Shown here piece by piece: positions 35,004 to 41,813 of a stretch of 64,000 bases of DNA. A program made the position numbers and the translations under genes. Under the pieces are notes generated by a model. It did not search any database. It had not been told where the DNA came from and saw nothing but the letters and a program-made list of their open reading frames with translations. Origin of the DNA: DATJGS01 sp035494735 (GTDB lineage: Bacteria > Eisenbacteria > RBG-16-71-46); assembly GCA_035494735.1 (NCBI GenBank), contig DATJGS010000037.1, positions 186,001 to 250,000 on the forward strand, given 5' to 3'. Within the stretch, counting starts at the first letter, position 1; each line of letters starts with the position of its first letter.

Positions 35004-36070
35004 TCCGCCGCGCCTTTCGCACGCGGGCCGTACTCGCGGCGAGCGCCCTGCTCGTGAGCGTGGCGTTCTCCTCCGTGGCCGCCAAGGGCCCCGCGCGGCG
35101 TCCGGGTCTGCACGACACGCGCGAACAGGTCGAAGGCGCGCGCGAGTTGATGGGCACGACGTGCACGGTGTCGGTCGAGAGCCGTGACTCGCAATGGAGC
35201 CGGCGTTGCATGCAGGAGGCATTCGACACGATCGCCGACCTCGATAGCGTCCTCAGCTCGTGGCGCGAGGACTCAGAGCTATCCCACGTGAACGCGGCCG
35301 GCGCGGAGACGCGCATCGGGTGCTCCGAGCCGTTCTACGCATGCCTCGACTCTGCCCTGGTCATCGCCGCCGAGACCAATGGCGCGTTCGACCCGACTGT
35401 CGAGCCGCTGAATCGGGTTTGGGACCTGCGCGGCGACGGCCGCGTGCCCGAGCCCGGCGAACTCGCGGACGCGCGCGCGCTCGTCGGATTTCACCTGTTG
35501 TCCGTGGTGCCGGGTGCGCGCACGGTGCGCTTCCCAAGGCCCGGCATGGGGCTCGACTTCGGCGGCATCGGCAAAGGTTTCGCGCTCGACGCGGCCATGG
35601 ACCAGCTGTATCGGCGCGGCGTGAAGCGCGCGCTTGTCAATCTCGGCGGCCAGATCTCGACGTTCACGGACGGCGAAGCGTGGACCGTCCAGATCGCGGA
35701 CCCCGCGGATCGCCTGAAGCCGGCGGTGCGACTCGTCGTGCGCCGGACGTCGATCTCGACGTCGTCGCAGAGCGAACACCACTTCACGGCGAACGGGCGA
35801 GACTACGGACACATCCTTGACCCGCGGCGCGGCGAGCCGGTGAACACGAACGCGTCGGTCACGGTCCTGGCGCCGAGCGGCACGCGGGCTGACGGGTTGT
35901 CGACCGCGTTCCTCGTCATGGGCCGTGACGCGGTCGACGCGTACCTCGATGGCCATCCCGAGATCGGCGCGCTGTGGATGGAGCCGACACAGGACGGCAT
36001 CCGCGCGTGGCGCTGGCACCTCGCGACCGTGTCCGTCGAGCCGGGCATTGCCGTGCAGTGGATGAACTGA
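35000..36070 (+). CDS. apbE: ApbE-type FAD:protein FMN transferase
   Basis: 356 residues from a GTG overlapping the regulator's stop (GTGA). A signal peptide (VLAASALLVSVAFSSVAA) exports it. The ApbE fold shows LMGTTCTVSVES, SSWREDSELSHVN, GAFDPTVEPLNRVW, DFGGIGKGFALDAA and HILDPRRGEPV with the Mg/FAD-binding residues, and ends with ADGLSTAFLVMG. ApbE splits FAD and attaches FMN covalently to a Thr of exported FMN-binding proteins. The FMN-binding protein two genes downstream is the evident substrate. Confidence 0.9.
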   Translation: MIRRAFRTRAVLAASALLVSVAFSSVAAKGPARRPGLHDTREQVEGARELMGTTCTVSVESRDSQWSRRCMQEAFDTIADLDSVLSSWREDSELSHVNAAGAETRIGCSEPFYACLDSALVIAAETNGAFDPTVEPLNRVWDLRGDGRVPEPGELADARALVGFHLLSVVPGARTVRFPRPGMGLDFGGIGKGFALDAAMDQLYRRGVKRALVNLGGQISTFTDGEAWTVQIADPADRLKPAVRLVVRRTSISTSSQSEHHFTANGRDYGHILDPRRGEPVNTNASVTVLAPSGTRADGLSTAFLVMGRDAVDAYLDGHPEIGALWMEPTQDGIRAWRWHLATVSVEPGIAVQWMN

Positions 36071-36137
36071 GTCGGGCTACAAGCCTGCTCCGCCGCCTTC
36101 CCGATCCACCCTCGGATTCGAAAGGACCGCTCGCCGT

Positions 36138-37481
36138 ATGTCGCGTTGGTCGCTCCTCGTCTCGCTCGCTGTCGCGTTTGCGGTCGCCCTCCTCGCTCCC
36201 CGCGCCCTTCGCGCTGACGACGACCCTCGCGTCGCGGAACTGGAGCGCAAAGTGGACGCGCTCACGGAAGAGATCGAGCAGTTGAAGCTCGGGAGCGCGG
36301 CAGACACGACGCGTCTCGCCATGCGCCTCGGACTCGCGCCGGCCGCGGCGAAGGTGTACGGCTCGACGGGCGGCGTCTCGATCGGCGGCTACGGCGAGAT
36401 GCAGTTCGAGCGCCCCGATCGCACGCGCCAGGACGACACCCTGTCCGGGCTCGCGCCGCGCGCGGACTTCCTGCGTGCCGTGATCTACGTGGGATACAAG
36501 TTCAGCGACGAACTGCTCCTGAACTCGGAGATGGAGTGGGAACACGGCGGCGTGCTCGACGAAGGCACGGCCACGGTCGGCCCGACGAGCGGCGAGGGCG
36601 ATGTCGCGCTGTCCGGCGAGGCCACGCTCGAGTTCGCGTACCTCGACTGGTCGCGTCATCGCGGCTTCGGCGTGCGGGCGGGCAAGCTGCTCGTTCCCGT
36701 CGGCATCACGAACGAGATCCACGAACCTCCGATGCTCATCGGCGCGCGCCGCCCGAACGTCGAGGACGCGATTCTGCCGACGACGTGGAGCGGGAACGGC
36801 GCGGGCGTCTACGGCGAGCTGCCGAGTGGTTGGGCGTATCGCGCCTACGTCATCGAGGGGCTGGACGCGTCGCGCTTCAGCGCGGATGGCGCGTTCGCCG
36901 AGGGTCGGCAGCATGGGACGGAGAGCCTGTTCACCCATCCCGCCGTCACCGCGCGCCTCGACTGGACGGGGCTCCCCGGGCTGCTCGTCGGAGTGTCGGG
37001 ATTCCGCGGCGACGCATGGCAGCGCGACCAGCCCGCTGGGGCGCACCTCGCGCCCGTCGTCACGCTGTGGGACGCGCACGCGCGCTGGCAGCGCCGTGGC
37101 CTCGACGCGCGCGGCCTGTGGAGCGCGGGCACGCTCGCCGACGCGGGCGCGCTGTCGGACGCGCTCGGTCTCACGGGCGCGGAACGTCTGGGCGAGCGCG
37201 TGTTCGGTGGCTATCTCGAGGCGGCGGTCGACCTGCTCGGTGCCGCGCGGCCCGGCACGCACTACGCGCTGCTGCCATACGCGCGCTTCGAACGGTGGAG
37301 CACGCAGCAGAACGTGCCGGGCGGCCGCGAAGATCCGGCGAACCAGCGGCGCGCGATCGTGGTCGGCACGGCGTTCAAGCCGCACCCGAACGTTTCGCTG
37401 AAGGCCGAGCGCGAACTGCTGCGCGACAACGCCCGCACGTCGACGGCGCGATGGAACGTGGCGCTCGGGTACCTGTTCTAG
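36138..37481 (+). CDS. Outer-membrane porin-like beta-barrel protein with N-terminal coiled coil
   Basis: 447 residues. A signal peptide (LLVSLAVAFAVALLAPRALRA) is followed by a short coiled coil (RVAELERKVDALTEEIEQLK, 31-50) and then an alternating beta-strand barrel: SIGGYGEMQFE, AVIYVGYKFSDELLLNSEMEWE, EFAYLDWSRHRGFGVRAGKLLVPVG, ending NVALGYLF with the C-terminal Phe usual for Omp85-assembled barrels. Short coiled coils before barrels can trimerise or span the periplasm. It resembles phosphate-selective-porin-type proteins. In this operon it may move metal chelates or electrons carriers across the outer membrane (inference). Confidence 0.7.
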   Translation: MSRWSLLVSLAVAFAVALLAPRALRADDDPRVAELERKVDALTEEIEQLKLGSAADTTRLAMRLGLAPAAAKVYGSTGGVSIGGYGEMQFERPDRTRQDDTLSGLAPRADFLRAVIYVGYKFSDELLLNSEMEWEHGGVLDEGTATVGPTSGEGDVALSGEATLEFAYLDWSRHRGFGVRAGKLLVPVGITNEIHEPPMLIGARRPNVEDAILPTTWSGNGAGVYGELPSGWAYRAYVIEGLDASRFSADGAFAEGRQHGTESLFTHPAVTARLDWTGLPGLLVGVSGFRGDAWQRDQPAGAHLAPVVTLWDAHARWQRRGLDARGLWSAGTLADAGALSDALGLTGAERLGERVFGGYLEAAVDLLGAARPGTHYALLPYARFERWSTQQNVPGGREDPANQRRAIVVGTAFKPHPNVSLKAERELLRDNARTSTARWNVALGYLF

Positions 37482-37482
37482 C

Positions 37483-38070
37483 GTGCGCGCGCTCCACGCG
37501 GCGACGCTGGCCGCCGCGCTCGTCGCTTTCGTGCCGGCACGACCGGTCGCGGCCGTCGTGTTCATGACGCAGAAGGAGGCGCTCGCCGAGGCGTTCCCCA
37601 ACGCGCGCATCGAGCGACGCGCGCTCGTGATGGACAGCGCGCAGGTGAGCGCCGTCGAGCAGCGCGCGCGCGTGCGCGTGACGTCGCGCCTCGCGGTCGC
37701 GTATCGCGCGTGGCGCGGCGACTCGCTCGCGGGCACCGCGTTCTTCGACACGCGCACCGTGCGCACGATGCCCGCGATCTTCATGGTCGTGATCGCGCCC
37801 GACCATCGGGTGCGGCGCGTCGACATCTTGGCGTTTCATGAGCCGCCCGACTACCAACCGGGCGCGCGCTGGCTCGGGCAATTCGAGGGGCGCCCGCTCG
37901 ACGACGAACTCTGGCCGGAGCGCGGCATCCGCATGCTGGCCGGCGCGACGCTCAGTTCGCGAGCGATCACGGACGCGACGCGCCTCGCGCTCGCGCTGGA
38001 ACAATTGCTGCCCCCGGCCGAGCGCGCGTCGGACCCGAACGCGGCGCCCGGCGCGCGAGGCGCGAAGTGA
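37483..38070 (+). CDS. Exported FMN-binding-domain protein (probable ApbE substrate)
   Basis: 195 residues from a GTG one base after the porin stop. A signal peptide (TLAAALVAFVPARPVAAVV) precedes an FMN-binding domain of the NqrC/RnfG type. The flavinylation motif is LAGATLSSRAIT, with Thr156 as the predicted acceptor; the first motif residue is Ala instead of the usual Ser/Thr, which may still be tolerated. Such domains carry electrons by covalent FMN at the outer face of the inner membrane. Its stop overlaps the next gene's start (ATGA), so it is made together with the membrane protein. Confidence 0.8.
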   Translation: MRALHAATLAAALVAFVPARPVAAVVFMTQKEALAEAFPNARIERRALVMDSAQVSAVEQRARVRVTSRLAVAYRAWRGDSLAGTAFFDTRTVRTMPAIFMVVIAPDHRVRRVDILAFHEPPDYQPGARWLGQFEGRPLDDELWPERGIRMLAGATLSSRAITDATRLALALEQLLPPAERASDPNAAPGARGAK

Positions 38071-38609
38071 AATACCTCCAGTCGGGCGGATTCCAGAACC
38101 AGCCGCTCATGCGCCTCACGCTCGGGCTGGCGTTGCTGCTGCTCGCCGGTTTCTGGTGCACGAACCTCGCGCTGTACCTCTCGCACATGACGCTGGATCC
38201 CGCGTCCGTCGCCCAGTACTACCGCGGCGATGAAGCCGAGTTCGTGCCCGCACGCTCGGCCGAGAGCATGCTCGAGGTGACACACATGCACCTGCCGATG
38301 TTCGCGCTCGTGCTTCTGCTCCTCACGCACCTGCTGATCTTCGTGCCCACTCGCTTCGCGGTGAAGGTCGCGTTCATCGTGATCGCGTTCGGCTCGGCGC
38401 TGCTCTCGGAGGCCGCGGGTTGGATGACGCGCTTCTGGAACCCCGGCTTCGCGGTGTTGAAGGTCGCGATGTTCGTCACCTTTCAACTCTCGCTCGCCGT
38501 GCTCATCCTAGGCCTCGCGGCGTTCCTCGCCGGCGGTGAGGCCGCGAAGGGCCGCAAGCGTGCGCGCCGGCGCGTCGGCGGCCCGCCCGCTCCGCACTCG
38601 CCCGTTTGA
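38067..38609 (+). CDS. Four-helix membrane protein with conserved-looking His residues, electron-transfer partner candidate
   Basis: 180 residues with four hydrophobic helices (about 16-38, 76-93, 97-115 and 129-154) and an external loop 42-70. His residues at 40, 73, 75 and 88 sit at helix ends or inside helices (YLSHM, THMHLPMFALVLLLLTHLL); H75 and H88 are 13 apart on one helix, a spacing seen in b-type cytochromes. The C-terminal tail is very basic. No named family is recognised. As last gene of the regulator-ApbE-porin-FMN-binding operon, it may feed electrons from the quinone pool to the flavoprotein (inference). Confidence 0.6.
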   Translation: MKYLQSGGFQNQPLMRLTLGLALLLLAGFWCTNLALYLSHMTLDPASVAQYYRGDEAEFVPARSAESMLEVTHMHLPMFALVLLLLTHLLIFVPTRFAVKVAFIVIAFGSALLSEAAGWMTRFWNPGFAVLKVAMFVTFQLSLAVLILGLAAFLAGGEAAKGRKRARRRVGGPPAPHSPV

Positions 38610-38951
38610 GGCGGACCGCAGCCGCCGGAGGTCCGGGGTCCGTCGCGACCAGGCGGGCCGCGAAACTTTCCCGCCGTCCGATCCCGCGGATATCGATCCG
38701 CAGCGAATCGTAATTGCTGACCGGGCATCCCAACCGTCGCCATGCACTAGATGGCCACGCGACGTGGAGCGCCCCTCGAGCGCACGTCGATCGCCGTGCG
38801 TACCCGTTCGCCATCGCTAAACACGCTCGCCGTCGCGCATCCTTGTCAAAGACATGATGCCGTGGTCGGGCGCGGCGGAGTATCAAGCGATGAGTCTTCG
38901 GCCCTTGCCTTGACCGGAACAGGGGTCGCACTTCATGTCAGAGGAGTCCAC
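38610..38951. other. 342-bp non-coding spacer before the cupredoxin gene
   Basis: No gene is supported here. A TTGACC (38910-38915) with TCATGT 17 bp later is a weak promoter for the cupredoxin gene. GAGGAG at 38941 is that gene's ribosome site. No clear terminator follows the redox operon, so read-through into the cupredoxin gene is possible. Confidence 0.4.
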
Positions 38952-39359
38952 ATGATGAAGCGGCGCTGGTTCTGGGTGAGCTCGCTGGGTGTCGTTTGCG
39001 CGAGCCTGAGCCTGTTTGCGATCTACTCCTGCGGTAGCAGCAGCAAGTCGACGGCGCCCCCGGGCGGCGGCGGCGGCGGCGCCGAGCTGAATTCGGGCAA
39101 CATCACGGCCGGGACGGGCGTGTTCAGCCACACGTTCGCGACCGCCGGGAGCTTCCCGTACCACTGCACGATCCATTCGGCGATGACCGGCAACAACGTG
39201 ACCGTGAGCGCGGCCGCCGACAGCACGATCATCACCGTGCACATCCAGAACGCCTCCTCCACCGGCTTCAACCCGAAGAACGTCTCGGTCAAGCCGGGCG
39301 GTCAGGTCGTCTGGTACAACAACGATTCCGTGCCGCACACCGTCACGACCGGCAGCTGA
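38952..39359 (+). CDS. Exported small blue-copper protein with circularly permuted ligand order
   Basis: 135 residues starting after GAGGAG. An N-terminal hydrophobic segment ends in IYSC (Cys27), a loose lipobox, so it is probably a lipoprotein; a Gly6 linker follows. The cupredoxin half with Cys72, His75 and Met78 (FPYHCTIHSAM) comes first, and the half that normally leads the domain comes second (GFNPKNVSVKPGGQVVWYNN, then His129 in VPHTVT). The protein ends six residues after that His. Joining its C terminus to residue 45 would restore a standard plastocyanin-like domain. Copper binding and electron transfer are expected if the fold closes. Confidence 0.8.
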   Translation: MMKRRWFWVSSLGVVCASLSLFAIYSCGSSSKSTAPPGGGGGGAELNSGNITAGTGVFSHTFATAGSFPYHCTIHSAMTGNNVTVSAAADSTIITVHIQNASSTGFNPKNVSVKPGGQVVWYNNDSVPHTVTTGS

Positions 39360-39375
39360 GTTTCGCTGCCGTCCC

Positions 39376-39408
39376 GCGGCCGGCCTCGCGATCTCCGGGG
39401 CCGGCCGC
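39376..39408 (+). terminator. Hairpin terminator after the cupredoxin gene
   Basis: GCGGCCGGCC (39376-39385) pairs perfectly with GGCCGGCCGC (39399-39408) around a 13-base loop, 17 bp after the stop codon, followed by TTCGTCTT. Confidence 0.6.
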
Positions 39409-39596
39409 TTCGTCTTGGCCCGCGCGGCCGGACGGCCGCGCCCGCTGTGGCGCACGCGCCACAACCGGGCGACGCGGGCGTCGGTCCGAGGCCTCAACCG
39501 GTTGCCGCGCAACGCCCGCAGTCGGACGGCCGCACTGGCACACGCCCTGCAATATGGGAACGACAGCAGGCGTTCACGCACCGTGAGGAGGGCGTC

Positions 39597-40196
39597 ATGA
39601 AGAAGGTCGGGACTCTGAGAATCTGGACCGCCGGAATGTTGCTTTCGGCGCTCGCGATCGGTGCGTTGGCCCCCATGGCCCAGGCCGATCATGGTCGTGC
39701 CTACGGTCACTACAAGTATCGCCGCACCGTCACGTACGCACCGCCGTTCGTGCGTTCCGGCTATCCGATGCGCCGCGTGATCGTGGAGCATCGTTCGGGC
39801 GGCGGCGCCGGTCCCGTGCTCGCCGGTTTCATCGGCGGCCTCGTGCTCGGCAGCGCGATTCAGAGCCACCCGGTCTACGCCGCGCCGCCCCCGCCGTCCT
39901 ATTACTACTACGACCCGTATGCTCGCGTGCGCTACAGCACGCTCGACGACTGCGACCGCGATGCACGCTGGCACCGCCACCCCCGTGTGGTGCAGGTGAT
40001 CGAGGTTCGCTCCGGCGATTGCATCGGGTCGTACTCGTGGCAGGGCGGACGCTGGTGCGAGGACGATCGCGACGGCGGTCGAGGCTACAGCCGCGAGCGT
40101 GATGACGATCGCGATCGCAACTATCAGAACGACGATCGCGACCAGGACCAGCAGTATCGCGACGACCAGGACGACGAGGGCGATCCGGAGCGCTAG
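39597..40196 (+). CDS. Exported protein with glycine-rich hydrophobic segment and long Asp/Arg-rich tail
   Basis: 199 residues from an ATG with GAGGAGGG just upstream. A signal peptide (WTAGMLLSALAIGALAPMAQA) is followed by a Tyr/His/Arg-rich region (GRAYGHYKYRRTVTYAPP), a Gly-rich hydrophobic patch (VLAGFIGGLVLGSAI, a glycine-zipper pattern) and a Pro/Tyr run. A middle domain has three Cys (DDCDRDARWH, SGDCIGSY, GRWCEDD). The last 45 residues are almost only Asp, Arg, Asn, Gln and Tyr and would be disordered and zwitterionic. No family is recognised; an envelope role is likely. A terminator follows. Confidence 0.65.
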   Translation: MKKVGTLRIWTAGMLLSALAIGALAPMAQADHGRAYGHYKYRRTVTYAPPFVRSGYPMRRVIVEHRSGGGAGPVLAGFIGGLVLGSAIQSHPVYAAPPPPSYYYYDPYARVRYSTLDDCDRDARWHRHPRVVQVIEVRSGDCIGSYSWQGGRWCEDDRDGGRGYSRERDDDRDRNYQNDDRDQDQQYRDDQDDEGDPER

Positions 40197-40274
40197 GCCC
40201 TTCAGACCGTGTGGATCCGCCAACCGTGGTTGGAGACGGGGAGCGTCCAAGGCTGCGGAGGGGATCCACCGAAA

Positions 40275-40311
40275 CACGACGGGCGGCATCGCGAGATGCC
40301 GCCCGTTCGTG
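40275..40311. terminator. Strong bidirectional terminator between convergent genes
   Basis: ACGGGCGGCATC (40279-40290) pairs perfectly with GATGCCGCCCGT (40295-40306) around a GCGA tetraloop. Four more pairs (CACG/CGTG) extend it past a one-base bulge. T-containing tracts lie on both sides (GTGTATTT on plus, CGTGTTT on minus). It serves the exported-protein gene and the convergent HD-GYP gene. Confidence 0.8.
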
Positions 40312-40340
40312 TATTTCGTCGTGGATCCGGAGCCTGACGT

Positions 40341-41813
40341 CTACGCCGCGAGCATGTCGCCGGTCGGCACCGAGTACTCCTCGGGCTTGAGCACGCGCAG
40401 CACGTTCTCGCTGTCCGGCATCGGATCCCAGTGCTCCGGTTGGTCGTCCGGCGCCGACGTCCCGTCCGGGCGCACGAGCACGCGGCAGTGCGGGCGGCGC
40501 AGGTCCTTCGGATTGGGGCTCAGCGACAGTACGACGGCGCCGCTCTGCGTGGTGAGCACGGAGCCCGCGGGGTACAGCCCCACGGTGCGCACGAGCGCCC
40601 ACAGCACGGCCGGATCGAACTGCACGCGGATCGGGCCCATCATGTACTGAAGGCCCTCGAACGAGCTGCGCGGGCGCTTGTGATACGCACGGTGCGCGGT
40701 GATCGCGTCGAAGCAGTCGGCCACGGCCACGATGCGCGACAGCGTGGCCTGCCCCCACTCGTGCGCGATGTCCGGGTAGCCGGTGCGGTCGAAGTTCATG
40801 TGGTGCTCGAGGCACACGCGCATCGAATCGAGCGTGAGCGGCGACAGGCCGGGCAGCCGCGTCAGCATCTTCAGCCCCTCGAGCGGATGCCGGCGCATCT
40901 GGCTCCACTCGTCGGCGGTCAGTGACGCGGGCTTGCGCAGGACGTCGCCCGGCACGGAGATCTTGCCGATGTCGTGCAAGAGCGCCGACACGCCGAGGTC
41001 GGCGAGCGCCTGCCGCGACAATCCCAGCACCTGGCCCATGCTGACCGACAGGATGCTGACGTTGACGCAGTGTGCGTACGTGTATTCATCGTGGTCCTTC
41101 AGCGCGGTGAGTCCGACGATCGAGTACTCGTGGCGCATGACGCTGTCGACGAGCGGCTGCACGAGACGCTTGGCGTGGCGCAGGTCGGGGCGTCCCGTCT
41201 GCTTCGCGCGCAGCACGATCTTCTTCGTGCCGAGCACGGCGCGCCAGAACACGCGCTTCGCGCGCCCGCGCTCGCCGTCCGCGCTTTGCTCATCCTCGAG
41301 CGAGCGCGTCAGGTCGTCGTCGTCGAGCGCGACGGTCGGAACCGGCACGATGTGCTGGATGCTGGCTTCGGTCACCGCTTCCGCGAGACGCTCGGCGAGC
41401 ACCGGATCCTCGGCGGCCATGAACAACTGGAAGAAGCGCTCCAGTTCCGCGACACCGACGCCCTGCAGCACGCGCACGCCGCCGAGCGAGCGGCGTTCGA
41501 ATTCACCCATCAGTCCGTGATAGACGCTGAGCAGTGCCGCGGTCGCGCGAATGCGCACGCCGTTCAGATAGAAGTAGTCCGAGACCGCGACGAGCGAAAC
41601 CTCGTCCTCTTCCTCGAGGATCTGGCTGAAGATCGCGTGGCAGTCCTGGAGCTGACGCTGGAACGCCTGGTTGGTGGCGTCGTACGTGCGGGCCGTGCGC
41701 AGCAGCGCGGAGATGCGCACGAGCAGCCCGGCGCCCATCTGCGCGAGCCGGGCGGAATCCCCGGGATCGTGGTTGTCCGCGTTCGCGGCGCCGTTCACGG
41801 GGAGATCACTCAC
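40341..41813 (-). CDS. HD-GYP-domain protein (c-di-GMP phosphodiesterase type)
   Basis: 490 residues. Residues about 30-132 are an N-terminal alpha/beta domain shared with the HEAT protein encoded just upstream. Residues about 225-400 are an HD-GYP domain: HD at 280-281 (ALLHDIGKISVPGDVL), H337-H338, and GYP at 345-347 (FDRTGYPD), then DCFDAITAHRAY. HD-GYP enzymes hydrolyse cyclic di-GMP with a metal pair. A linker at 163-183 is acidic and disordered. The gene overlaps the HEAT-protein gene by eight bases, so the two are coupled. Confidence 0.85.
   Translation of the reverse strand: MSDLPVNGAANADNHDPGDSARLAQMGAGLLVRISALLRTARTYDATNQAFQRQLQDCHAIFSQILEEEDEVSLVAVSDYFYLNGVRIRATAALLSVYHGLMGEFERRSLGGVRVLQGVGVAELERFFQLFMAAEDPVLAERLAEAVTEASIQHIVPVPTVALDDDDLTRSLEDEQSADGERGRAKRVFWRAVLGTKKIVLRAKQTGRPDLRHAKRLVQPLVDSVMRHEYSIVGLTALKDHDEYTYAHCVNVSILSVSMGQVLGLSRQALADLGVSALLHDIGKISVPGDVLRKPASLTADEWSQMRRHPLEGLKMLTRLPGLSPLTLDSMRVCLEHHMNFDRTGYPDIAHEWGQATLSRIVAVADCFDAITAHRAYHKRPRSSFEGLQYMMGPIRVQFDPAVLWALVRTVGLYPAGSVLTTQSGAVVLSLSPNPKDLRRPHCRVLVRPDGTSAPDDQPEHWDPMPDSENVLRVLKPEEYSVPTGDMLAA

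Noticed and set aside
37483..38609. Rnf or Nqr complex
   Set aside because: The FMN-binding protein resembles NqrC/RnfG, but none of the other subunits (B, D, E, A or the NADH/ferredoxin subunits) is present nearby.
38610..38951. Cyclic-di-GMP or other riboswitch before the cupredoxin gene
   Set aside because: I looked for GEMM-type and other common aptamer cores in this spacer and found none that could be drawn convincingly.
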